A stretch of 64,000 nt of DNA. It comes from Antrodiella citrinella. Its lineage: Eukaryota; Basidiomycota; Agaricomycetes; Polyporales; Steccherinaceae. Within the stretch, counting starts at the first letter, position 1, and each line of letters opens with the position of its first letter. Below, one piece after another: positions 35,040-44,673 of the stretch. Location: contig SGPM01000058.1 in NCBI GenBank assembly GCA_004802725.1, positions 41,961 through 105,960 of the forward strand, in the 5' to 3' direction. The notes below the pieces were generated by a model, which did not search any database, was not told where the DNA came from, and saw nothing but the letters and a program-made list of their open reading frames with translations. Both the position numbers and the translations under genes were made by a program.

Positions 35040-35358
35040 ATACTACGACTGTACCTCCATACACTTCACCGTGTCTTCCAAGTCGACACATTCAACATCC
35101 TCGTCACCTTTCTCCCAGCATACCAACTACTCAGTATCACAGTAGAGCTGCAGCACCATCTTCTCACCAAGGAACTTTACCCAGACCTTGCTTCATCACA
35201 GGAGTGGCAGTCATTGCTCCGACAACCCGCCTTGCGCAGATACTCGCGTGTACAAGGGGGTGGTAGTGCAGCCAACATTATACGGGTCTTCCACGATGCG
35301 CGGGAGGTATCCGCGTCATGCAAGGTGCCTTTCCGTTCTGTGAACCCTCCAGATCCTG
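35040..35358 (+). pseudogene. Relic of the intronless F-box family, C-terminal part
   Basis: A plus-strand frame matches the last ~100 residues of the F-box protein at 54088-55359. FNILVTFLPAYQLLSITVEL corresponds to FNILASLSPTSPLSRITIEL, LASSQEWQSLL to LASSQEWRSEV, and REVSASCKVPFRSVNPPDP to LEVPLSCKVAFSSVDPPDP. The F-box and most of the repeats are missing and the frame runs on past the homologous end. It is a truncated copy about 19 kb away and on the opposite strand to its relative. Confidence 0.8.
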
Positions 35359-35478
35359 GGAAGACGCGTGACAACGACCATCGTTTCACGTCTTCATGGA
35401 GGGGCGTTCACAGGAAACCAGGGTCTTCGCATCCTAGATGTGGCGATACGCAAGCTACAACAAAGGTTATGAACATTC

Positions 35479-36387
35479 TCAGACAGCATTCAAGTTTGTG
35501 CATACGGACCGGCTGCGCCACCTGTCCCACTGGTAGCAGACGTGAGACTTCAGTGTCGGCTTCGAGGTGATATTCACGTCTACCTGCGCTTTCGTCTGAT
35601 CCGCCTGCATCCTCGCCTGCTCCGCCAGCGCCTTTTCCAGCACTCGATACTTCTCCATATCTCTCTGGAGTTTCTTGTACCTTAACACGAGCGGAGCGAA
35701 CTTCGTCACAGCTCGCACATACTTTGCCCATGTTTTCAACCTCAATTGGATGGCTTCCTGTTCCCGGAGAGCCGCTTTTAATTGATCCCTCCCGAGTCGG
35801 AACACCTCTCGCACTTTCTGCTCCTCATCTTGACTGAAGACTCGGCGGGCTGGGATTCGGAACGCGGAATGGCGTATCTGCGAGACAGCAGCGGAGGACG
35901 ACTCGGATCTGACCAGGGCGCAGGATGTAGACACGGTCGACCGCGAACGTCTGACTCGGATACCTGCTGATGGGCAGGTGTTGCGCCCACTTAAAGGGTG
36001 GTTGAAGGAACTCTCAGGCTGAGATAGTGCCTGACTGGAGCCAGAGGGTTGAGCTGCAGAAGAATTTGGAGTCAGCGTTGCTGGGCGAGTGGTAATGGAT
36101 GAAGTTTCGGAAGGAGATGCAGCTCACAAAGTCTGCTTACCGAAAAATGCATCGGTGGGCTCCTCGTATATCGTTGACAAATTTGATATTGCAGATGAGT
36201 GGTCCCAGACTTGTGTGAGCGTCCGGTGTAACGACGACGTCGACGACGTTGGTCCACGAGGAAAGGTCCGAAGTCGTGACGGCCGGGAGGATGAGTGATG
36301 ATGGGTTGTCGGGAAAAGATGAGAAGAATAGCGGCGTAGAGTCCGGTGAGTATTTGGGGCTTGAGACGTGGACTGGACGCCGGTCAT
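35479..36387 (-). CDS. Coiled-coil protein of unknown function
   Basis: Exon 1 (36141-36387) starts MTGVQSTSQAPNTHR and ends with EEPTDAFFG. A standard intron (36054-36140) leads to exon 2 from 36053, reading AQPSGSSQALSQPESS and then a long charged helix (QDEEQKVREVFRLGRDQLKA ... YKKLQRDMEKYRVLEKALAE) likely to form a coiled coil. I do not recognise the family. The stop at 35479 follows sequence that looks less coding from about 35580 on, so the true C-terminus may be reached through another intron. Confidence 0.6.
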
Positions 36388-36630
36388 GATGGTCAAAACA
36401 AGGGAAGGACAGGAGAGGGGCTACAACCACAGGCGTGACATGTGACATGCGCCGAACAGCGTCTTGTTACGATGTTGCATTTTGTGGGTCCGCCTCCGAG
36501 TCCGAGTGATTGAACAACGCGTTTACTGAACAATAGAACATTGTATAAAACAATATGATGATAATCAACAATTGCACCTGCATATCACCTATACATAGCA
36601 TGCAAGATCATGCACATCCGACGCATCCAG

Positions 36631-37474
36631 TTAGATTCTCCCTATCCACCTTGCCATCTCTGCAGGCATAAACCGACGCGTCACTACCTCTCCTGTATCG
36701 GTAATTTCTCGGTGGGAAGAGAAGAGCGTCTGGAGGAAGAAACAAGAGTCAGAGATACGATGTAAAGAAAAGGTCGAAGTAGCATGCCGTCGTGCTGTGG
36801 ACATACCAGAAATCCGCGTGACTCGAGGTATATGTGCGTAGAAAGGAATGGACGTCCTGAATCATTGGCAAGGACGAGAAAAGACTGACGATTCACTGCG
36901 ATGAATCTTTCGAGGTGAATGTTTAGCGAGGGTCTGACGTGATATGGATGACTCGTGCTCACTGGTGGTCCGAATGCAATGTACAACCCGCGTGTGCACC
37001 TACACCATATAACAGCTTCACGATTAACATTATCTCTAAGGCCTCACCTGTGGCTGGAAGGGAACCGTGACAATCCACGCCGAGAAAAGGAGGCATCGCG
37101 TCAGAGAGTGCGGCCACTACTTGAAGATGTCCAGGGGAGGTGACCACGATCTGGCCCTCCATGCAAATGCAATTCGTGTCGTCCGCGAGTAGCAATGGTC
37201 CTCCTGTGAGTCCGAGTGGGTTAGGCGCTGTTTGGTGTTGTTGTGCTACGCCCCCATCAAGCCACCGGAAAAGGATGTCATCCCGTGAGCACGCACAACG
37301 CCTGCCTACATGAGAAATCCGCCGAGTCGTGGAAGGAAATTGACCGGAACGCGTGTCCATTTGGCGCGAACACAGTTGGTGTTTGATGTGGCAGTTTGGG
37401 CGCGACGCGTTCTGCTTGCTCTGTAACCCATCATCATTCCTTATCGATGTGAGTCGTTTACCGCTCGATGTCAA
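36631..37474 (-). CDS. Hypothetical protein, three exons
   Basis: The last two exons join cleanly: 36807-36961 (STSHPYHVRPSLNIHLERF, LVLANDSGRPFLSTHIYLES) and 36631-36729 (TLFSSHREITDTGEVVTRRF then MPAEMARWIGRI, stop). The upstream exon ends at 37048 with FLGVDCHGSLPAT and contains PLLLADDTNCICMEGQIVVT. Its 5' limit is unclear; the open frame extends to 37474. Part of that exon overlaps repeat copy B, so the N-terminal sequence may be non-coding or repeat-derived. No family recognised. It looks like a compact soluble domain. Confidence 0.55.
37228..37281 (+). repeat. Dispersed short repeat, copy B
   Basis: Second copy of the ~55 bp element at 34877-34931, in the same orientation. It lies inside the 5' open frame of the hypothetical gene on the other strand. 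Confidence 0.65.
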
Positions 37475-37756
37475 CCGTGCCCCTCATTACTGCACAGCCT
37501 TGCATTACGATGTCTCGGCTACTGTAGCCAGATTACATAGGACCGGGACAACCAGTCGGAAACATCGAAGGCGCCGAGGAGGGCGTGTGTCGATGTGCGG
37601 TAAAACTCGAACACCAGAGGCGCGTTGTCATATAGTCCTTGTGTTTTTGTTTTCGTTGGTAAGTTTACACCTTGTGTTTTCTGCTCCTCGATACCCCCCA
37701 CCCATATGACACCCACTATATATGTCGCCACAGGTTCTCAGCTGCAGTCTGCAGCC

Positions 37757-38413
37757 ATGAACATGGAATCACCTACCCAGAACCCCTCGATGCACTCCCC
37801 GTGGTTCACTAGGCCGCCCCCACTCTCGCTGGTCTCCTCACCAACCTCCTTACGACCGCTACCATGTGTTCCCTCCCCATCATCCTCAACACGGAGACGA
37901 CCGCTTCCTCTAGTACCCTCCGAGCCCTCTACACCGCTCTCGCCGGCACAATCAACAATCCGTCAGCTACCGTGCCCATATCCGACGGGCAGCGAAACGC
38001 CCGGACATTCTACTTCCCCCTCCTCATCTTCTTCCTCATCCTCGTTCTTGTCACCACCCTCCTCTCCCATCAGCGAGACAGAGCGTCCTTCACTCTCCAC
38101 GTTGACACTACCGCCAAACATCGCATGTCGTATCTCGACAGCATCTACTATATCACCCATCGTCTTCGCCTCCGGTCGGTCGGTCGGGCGCTGTTTCAAC
38201 AATGAAGAATACTCAGGTCGGTCCTCTTGCGACAGCCACAACAGCGCACCATCTTCGGATGACGAGGATGAGACCTTCGTAGGAGTACTAGGAGGGGGTT
38301 CAGAATGCACGGCGCGGAGACGAAGCGAACCCAAGTGGGTGCGGGAGAAGAAGGGGAAGCGGTGGGTTGAGCCGGATTATGGGAGGGTGTTGGAGAGCTT
38401 GAGGAAGCTGTGA
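37757..38413 (+). CDS. Ser/Pro-rich protein with basic C-terminal motif
   Basis: An uninterrupted frame. From the ATG at 37757 it encodes 218 residues: a long Pro/Ser-rich, probably disordered region with a poly-Ser run, an acidic patch (SSDDEDETFVGVLGG), then a basic tail EPKWVREKKGKRWVEPDYGR ending LESLRKL. The tail is the only part that looks conserved. The frame is open upstream to 37625, so an earlier start or a 5' intron (tcgccacag at about 37734) is possible. No enzymatic motif. A regulatory or nuclear role cannot be shown. Confidence 0.65.
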   Translation: MNMESPTQNPSMHSPWFTRPPPLSLVSSPTSLRPLPCVPSPSSSTRRRPLPLVPSEPSTPLSPAQSTIRQLPCPYPTGSETPGHSTSPSSSSSSSSFLSPPSSPISETERPSLSTLTLPPNIACRISTASTISPIVFASGRSVGRCFNNEEYSGRSSCDSHNSAPSSDDEDETFVGVLGGGSECTARRRSEPKWVREKKGKRWVEPDYGRVLESLRKL

Positions 38414-38578
38414 GATATGAGACATGTAAGTCAGGTTGGCTTTTTCGTTGGTGTCTCTGTCTGCTCAGCCAGTTTCTTCACAGGTGACAGAACATTGCTT
38501 TGAATTTCACTAAGGATTATGTGCCCATTTCACCTTACTCTGCGCCCAGAGGTCGGCCCTCCCTAGAAGAGACTCCGA

Positions 38579-38986
38579 TTGGTCACAGTACGTTTTCGCG
38601 TCGTAGGACCTTTTGGATGCTTTTTGTATATTGATATCTTGTTCTACAAGGAAAACCTATCACAGCTCTCCAAGCTGGACTTCCGAATCAACGCCGATGC
38701 TATACGAAGTGCTATCGATCAAGTGTTTGACTTTGTCGACTCCCCATCTCCCGGTACGCCTCACTCTAGCCACGACTCCACACCTCCCACAATCAGCCTT
38801 TCCTCCCAACTCCCTGAGGCCGCATTGGCCGAAGAGGAGACAGAAGAGGCGGTGATTGTACCACTGCCCGAACTACCGTGGCATCTGACGCAGCCGTACA
38901 AGATGTTGAAGGAATTGAGGAAATACTTGGAGTCTGAGCAATCCAGTCACAGTCCTACTCCTTCACGGGAGCTTGCAAATGTATAA
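38579..38986 (+). pseudogene. NACHT family C-terminal fragment
   Basis: A frame homologous to the C-terminal region of the NACHT copy at 51326-53606: LSQLSKLDFRINADAIRSAI, QVFDFVDSPSPGTPHSSHDS, then EEETEEAVIVPLPELPWHLT and QPYKMLKELRKYLES. It ends at a stop in place of the rest. No NACHT domain is upstream. An 84 bp core (38830-38913) is identical to 53117-53200. Confidence 0.8.
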
Positions 38987-39142
38987 GCGCAATGACCCAC
39001 GACAGAAAACTGAGGACTCACGTTGCATTCAAATCCAATTGAGGCTGCTCGTCCTGGGGAATGTAAATATATCTAGGCGAGCGCGAGCTCTCGAGGTCCG
39101 CAACGGTAAGAAACTTCCCTAGTGACAGCCTAGTGACAGTGC

Positions 39143-39575
39143 TCATCTCAGGTTGCTTGCACGAGAGCCCTCACCACCACCAGTGTTGCTTGAATTAGAC
39201 GACAATGCGAGAGTACTGACGAAAAAAGGATCAGACATTACGTAACAAGAACAGCACCGACATTGGGAATACCTGTCCTTCGTTCCAATTTGTGACCACA
39301 TTATTGTCGGCCTTAAGCCCGTTGGAAACAATGACAACAACTGAATCACATTGCTCACCCCGAGAGAATATTGCTGAGAGATGGTTTAGGATCGCCAATT
39401 GCACCTCGTCCTGTACCGGAATACTGAGGGACGCTTGGTAAGGATTGTCGTCCCATATCTTGGGTTGTCCCTGCTTGGGTGCGAGCTGCATTTCCTGCTT
39501 CATACATAGCAGAGTCGAAAGACAGGCAATACGAAAGCTGGGCTTGAAACTGTCGTTGATCGTCGGAGAGCTCAT
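39143..39575 (-). CDS. Hypothetical protein fragment
   Basis: A minus-strand frame gives SFKPSFRIACLSTLL, IPVQDEVQLAILNHLSAIFS and SNGLKADNNVVTNWNEG, followed by a possible donor. An overlapping frame to 39612 is also open. Downstream, MSTVTRLSLGKFLTVADLES and SPRYIYIPQDEQPQLDLN (39010-39120) may be further exons. I cannot join them confidently and know no family. It may be a small gene or a decaying one between the NACHT fragment and the permease. Confidence 0.35.
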
Positions 39576-39669
39576 CGTATTTAGCGTCTATGACCTGGGG
39601 ACCGGAATTCACCGGTACGAAGTTCCGTGTATACTATATTCAGTCTTGAATTACATGTGATCGTCTCTC

Positions 39670-42109
39670 TCATCCTCGTTTCTCTTCACCTCTGTCTCCA
39701 TTCCGATGCGCCCCAACGTCGACATCCACGACCTCAACCATAACATCATCCTCGTCATCTTCAGCCGCTGCGTCCTCCTGCGGAAGTACGAGGTTCAACA
39801 CGACCGCAAGAATCCCCGCCACCAAAACTAAACACAACCCATCCGTCAGCTATCCAGAGTCCACACAATCATAACACAGAAAAGCAAAGCAACTCACAAG
39901 GCGTCGACAACACAATCGTAATCGAATCCAACAGCCCGCTCACCCCCTTATTCACCCCGGTCACCCTATCAAACAGATGCGTAAAGATAGTAGGGACGAG
40001 GAGGTCCCCGACGCCGAAGGAGAGCGCGGCGGCGAGGACGAACCGGTCGCGCCGCGTGAAGCGTGTGTACGCGAGCACGCGGATGCCGGAGGTGCATACG
40101 GAGGCGAAGAGGAAGGTCGTCACGCCTCCGAGGACGGGGTTTGGAACTGTGAGAGCAGTGTCAGTCTTCACGTACGTTCAGAAGGAGAGGAAGGAATTGG
40201 GAGACACGTACTTGCGAGGAAGACACCAGAGATCTTGCCCAAGACTCCAAACAGGATGAGGAACCCACAGCAGAACCGACCTGCAGTGCGGTTCGCGCAC
40301 CGAGTAATCGCAATCACGCCGTTATTCTGAGCGAAGATGGACAGTGGAGTGACAGTGAACAACGCAGACAGGAATCCGCCAATACCATCGCTCTGTTCAA
40401 CCATGAGGTCCGTCGTCTACATAAAACACGAGGAAATGAAGGAAGCCATACCAGGACGCCACCTTGAATTCTTGAATCAAACTCTACACCATCCACTGCC
40501 ACTTTAGAGACCTCCGCGGAGGCTGTGATGTCGCCTATAGCTTCCATAGCGAGCGAGACTACGAGAAACCATAAGTAGACTGGAAGATAGCAGAGAGGAT
40601 GAAAACGCACTGTATACCGCTAACATAGGCAAGATCGCAGGCGGGTACACCCTAATCTTGAACGTCTTCACCCTACAGTCTCTCATCAGCCCTTTCTTCT
40701 TTCCAGCCTTCACATAACGACAAAGAAAACGCACCAAAGGAACGTGATCGCAGGCGCAGTGCCAATTGAGCTCCCATCGATATACCCCGCCGCTCCCGCT
40801 ACGATACAGCCCACAGCGAGCCCGACGATGATGGAGATGTTCTTGAGGAAGGGCGAGCCGAAGAGCTCGGTGAGGATAATAGAGAGGAAGGAGAGGAATC
40901 CGAGGCCGATGAACTCGGGGGAGCCCCAGCTGTGTTTCAGTGTTAGCGTTGTGTACGAAGAGAGGGAAAGAAAAAGGGGACGTACGGCAAAGGCCTCGGC
41001 GCGAAGATCGTCGGACAGAGCTGGAAGATCCCCGACGTCGGTCTCCCCGCACAGTCGTTTGACCCTCCGCCCCAGTTGAGGATGCCAGATGAGCCGATGA
41101 GAGACGCGCCAATCATCAGGATTACCGTTCCTGTGCACACAAAGTGTCAATATGGATAGAATTGAGGATGGGATGAGGTGAGTAGGGAAGGAGGAAGAGG
41201 CACCTGTGACCATGGGAGGGAAGATGCGCTTGAGAACGCGGGCGGGGACGAAGGACATGAACATTTCGAGGAAGGAGCAGATCATTGCCGTTCCTGCAGC
41301 ATACAATTCAATTTGTGTTCTGCACTGGAAAGAAATATTGAACGCACCTAAAACTTTTCCGTACGCATCCGGACACGCTCCTCGAGTGACTGTCCCATCT
41401 GCAGCAGTTGTAGATGGACATGTACCGTCTGCGTACATCGCATCAAAGATCTAGGTAAGAGGTTTTAGCATGTAACAAGATATACAGAAGGAAAGTGAGA
41501 CACACCGCGTTCGCTGTGCTCAGCGTCGCGAAACTCGTCCCTACAACACTCAATAGACCCGTCCCGAGGTAATACTCTCCAAAAAGCTTGATACGTGACA
41601 TCTGCACCAGACTCAGTATTCCTGTATGCGCACGCAAAGGTCAGCGAAAACTCTAACGACTGATAACAGAGGTACGCACCACACCCAATCAACGACGAAC
41701 TAATCATATATGCACTCGTCTCCCCATCTAAATTCAACGCGCTTGCAAAGATGATCGGGGGCGTGATCAAGCCCGCGAGCATGGCCAATGCATGCTGTAG
41801 CCCACACGTCAACGACAGCAGTAACGGGAGCTCCGAGTTTAAAGCATAGAAAGGTGGTGCGCGTCGGCGTGGTTTCGTTTGTGCGGTTTTGCCGTGGATG
41901 GAGAACGGTAAAGTGGGCGTGCAGAGCCATGCATAGTCGTAGTCCCCGACCCAGCCATGCCGCGTGGTGAGTTTCGTAGAGAGGTGGGAGATGTATGACT
42001 GGATGGGGGACGTCTTGGGTGGGTGGTCTGTCGATGGAGTCTGAGCGAAGCTGGGAGGTGCAGTCCGTTCTGGCTGGACCTTCACGGGATCGGTAGAGTG
42101 CTCGGACAT
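39670..42109 (-). CDS. Nucleobase-ascorbate transporter (uric acid/xanthine permease)
   Basis: NAT/NCS2 family purine permease of the UapA/UapC type, a proton-coupled plasma-membrane importer. The NAT signature reads FAQNNGVIAITRCANR. Other family blocks: SLTCGLQHALAMLAGLITPP, GTGLLSVVGTSFATLSTANA, SFVPARVLKRIFPPMVTG, GSPEFIGLGFLSFLS, YLWFLVVSLAMEAIGDI and PNPVLGGVTTFLFASV. About ten introns are implied, all with good splice sites, and the frame is unbroken. Start at 42109 (MSEHSTDPVKV); the stop at 39670 follows an acidic tail. The open frame continues upstream to 42241, but the Met at 42109 fits better. In Aspergillus such permeases are induced by purines; regulation here is not visible. 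Confidence 0.93.
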
Positions 42110-42871
42110 GCTGCACACGAGTACGCAGGTGAGGACGATGAACGCGACGAGAGAAGCAGAAAAACTCACCAGGACGTCCCTCGCAGATAAAGCCTCCACC
42201 TTATCCACGCCCTCGGCCTCGGTAGACGAGACCTGCATCAAAATATCGAGAGATACAGCGAGAGCGCTGAGCTACTCTTATCGCAGGAAGCCTACGAGGC
42301 GTCGAGTCGAGCCACAGGAACTGGCGGAGGCATGTTCAGACTGGAGTGTCTTGGGATGTTGAGGACGGAAGAGAGAAGGACTCTTATCGTCGCGTAAACG
42401 CCAACACCGTTAATAGAAAATACATGTACGAAGCTGCTTCAGTCTGACTCCGACTCGACCGTAGCCTCTCGTTCTGTTCACGAGACGTCAACACAGCAGC
42501 AGGTGTGTGTTGTTCTCGCTGACGACGGCGGACATCAATGGGATGGCGGTCAGAGGAACGGTGTTCGTGTTGTCGAACTTGACATACTGATGAGTTCTCG
42601 TCCTGACCTAAATCCACCGCAATGACAAAGTTACTACCTCGAAACATCGACGTGACGGCCACTACGCTCGTAGCACTCCAGCAATCGGGCCCAAGTCAGT
42701 ACGTCGTTGGAAAGTCGCCGATAGCTACAGCTCACTGCTTACAACGTAAACACCAGACAGAATATCGCACCGTAGCTATACATCATTAGATGCTTTCAAG
42801 TTCGGCCGGCGATGACCATAAGTCCCGTAACAGGACACGAGGGTTATCCCGCAGATGATGAAGTCGTCCCT
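42110..42871. other. Upstream of the permease; no gene recognised
   Basis: A minus-strand frame at 42384-42662 (SMFRGSNFVIAVDLGQDENS) is open but has no clear partners. Otherwise nothing is supported. Confidence 0.35.
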
Positions 42872-43236
42872 AGAACTTGAACCATCCCCGCATCGTTTCT
42901 CTGGCGGGTTGCGTGTAGCCAGACTGGTCTCTCGGGCTGGTCATGAAGCGAACAGCAACGTCTATGAGCGCAGTGATCCCATTCGGGCTCGACACGACAG
43001 AGGAAGTGACCTGGTGCCAGGCGACGAGCTTCCCTGAGAGAGCAGACTTCCAAGTGCACGATCATAGCGGTGACGAGTTCGTCAGAGAGCGCAGGCCTCG
43101 GTTCCGGAACTGCTGGAGTTGGAGGGAGCGCAGACAGCGCGAACTCCAGATACAACCGCTTCTTCAGATCCTTCAATAACTTGTATGGCTGCGTCGCATG
43201 CCATGGCACATCTGGCAACATCCAAGTATCGATCAT
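42872..43236 (-). pseudogene. NACHT family C-terminal fragment
   Basis: Matches the 3' end of the NACHT copy at 44674-47979: DVPWHATQPYKLLKDLKKRL, then (another frame) KLVAWHQVTSSVVSSPNGIT and RFMTSPRDQSGYTQPAR, ending in TAG at 42872. It is shifted in frame and lacks all upstream domains. It sits 103 bp from an M28 5' fragment on the plus strand, repeating the arrangement of the full loci at 44.7-50 kb. Confidence 0.75.
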
Positions 43237-43339
43237 CCTGCCCCAAGGTCTACTGCGGTCTCTCCCCCAATGACAGACTCACCGACACTCGTCTTAGCAC
43301 CACGCGCCGCGTCGTTCAGTACACACTCCGACACTCGAC

Positions 43340-43700
43340 ATGAAACTCCCCCTCCTCGTCGCTTCCCTCACCTACGCCGCCATCCAGACACCTATTGTTG
43401 CCCAGTCTACTACTCTCGTCGTATCACCGTTCAAGGAGAGTGCGTACCTGAGACTCGTCGAGGTTGACAGCCAGGTCCGACGGTGGATGTCCAGAGCGGA
43501 CAAGGTACTCGTCACTGACTGTTTGTCCTGCTTTCGTTGACTGATGGCCGTAGACGACCCTCAGAGCGCAAGGTATCTGCGTCTTCGACGTGTATGACGC
43601 GTCCATTCTGCTGTCCCATCCGGTTCCTGGTGCACATCCACCCCTTTGCTCTGACACAGCACCGACACGCCCAATGTCAACTGGGATGATGGTGTCGTAC
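43340..43700 (+). pseudogene. M28 aminopeptidase 5' fragment
   Basis: Begins MKLPLLVASLTYAAIQTPIV like the signal peptide of the intact gene at 48050, then LVEVDSQVRRWMSRADK, a short intron, TTLRAQGICVFDV and the acceptor side of the next exon (cagcaccgacacgccc). The homology stops soon after and no catalytic motif follows. It is a truncated copy of the first exons only. Confidence 0.8.
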
Positions 43701-43860
43701 ATTCCTCAGGCTTGTGTAGGCCAGGATCTCATTCAGTCGTATTCCTGAATAATACAAGAAGTGTGACTTTGGATAACACGAGATGTGGAGATGACTACAA
43801 ATATATTCAGCATGTCGACATGTTTGAGGAAGAAGGACATGAGCTCACCAAAGCGTAACG

Positions 43861-44343
43861 TTACTTCTTCCTCTTCCTCCTGCCTCCGTCTACCAATGAA
43901 ATGTCCACTTTCCGACCGAACCCACCCTTACTCAACGCATCCTTCGCTACTCCGAGTATACACTTCCACCTCGCATTCCCAAGCTTGACTCCACCATACC
44001 ACCGATACACGACCACAACAACGTCCTGATACTCTCCGAGTTCAAGGAGGCGCAATAGACGATCCCCAGCTCCCGCCTCGCCGCCGTCACAAGACCGAGA
44101 CTCTGCAGAGGTGTGCCAGGCATATATGCAATGGGTGGCGCGTTTGATTCGTGGGTTGAGAGATTGGAGGTGGGCGAAGAGGTCCGGGAGGTCGAGGGCA
44201 GCGGCGGGGAAGGGCGATGCGTAGGCTTGAAAAGAGGACTTGAGGTGGGTGATATCAGCAGAGACGGAGATGTGGTGAGGCCATGAGGAGATTGTTTTTG
44301 TCACTGTCATAGCCCGACGAGCGAACGACGGCGACAACGCCAT
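43861..44343 (-). CDS. IMPACT/UPF0029 domain protein
   Basis: An intronless 160-residue frame. It has KSSFQAYASPFPAAA at the start of the UPF0029 fold and the conserved core SCDGGEAGAGDRLLRLLE, then VVVVYRWYGGVKLGNARWKC with VAKDALSKGGFG. UPF0029/IMPACT N-terminal domains occur in Yih1/IMPACT, which restrain Gcn2, and in bacterial YigZ. Here the domain stands alone without an RWD domain. The basic tail GGRRKRKK is unusual. It is an intact gene set between broken NACHT and M28 copies. Confidence 0.85.
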   Translation of the reverse strand: MALSPSFARRAMTVTKTISSWPHHISVSADITHLKSSFQAYASPFPAAALDLPDLFAHLQSLNPRIKRATHCIYAWHTSAESRSCDGGEAGAGDRLLRLLELGEYQDVVVVVYRWYGGVKLGNARWKCILGVAKDALSKGGFGRKVDISLVDGGRRKRKK

Positions 44344-44673
44344 CCACAGCGACGAGGACGAGGGTACAGTTATCGGGAATTGCCGACGACCGCTACTGTA
44401 CGTCGCGCACGATGCAATAATACTCGATCACCTCTACGGTGACAGACCCTCAAGCATCCTTCTCTCTCGCCCAATCTCACTTACACGTTCAACCTGCTCG
44501 TAGTCCCACACCCCGTGTGACCATCTTCCTGTTACCGCGAGTAATTACTTCGAGTACGGTTGGAAAGTCGATAGGAACAGCTCATGACCAAGTGACACTA
44601 AAATAATACACGTTCTTGTACAAAATCTACACATAGTCCCAGCTATGTCCGCAAGATACAGTCATCGTCATCC

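Noticed and set aside
42109..42241. Extending the permease start to 42241
   Set aside because: The added segment reads like sequence upstream of the transporter and NAT proteins normally begin with a hydrophilic N-terminus like that from 42109.
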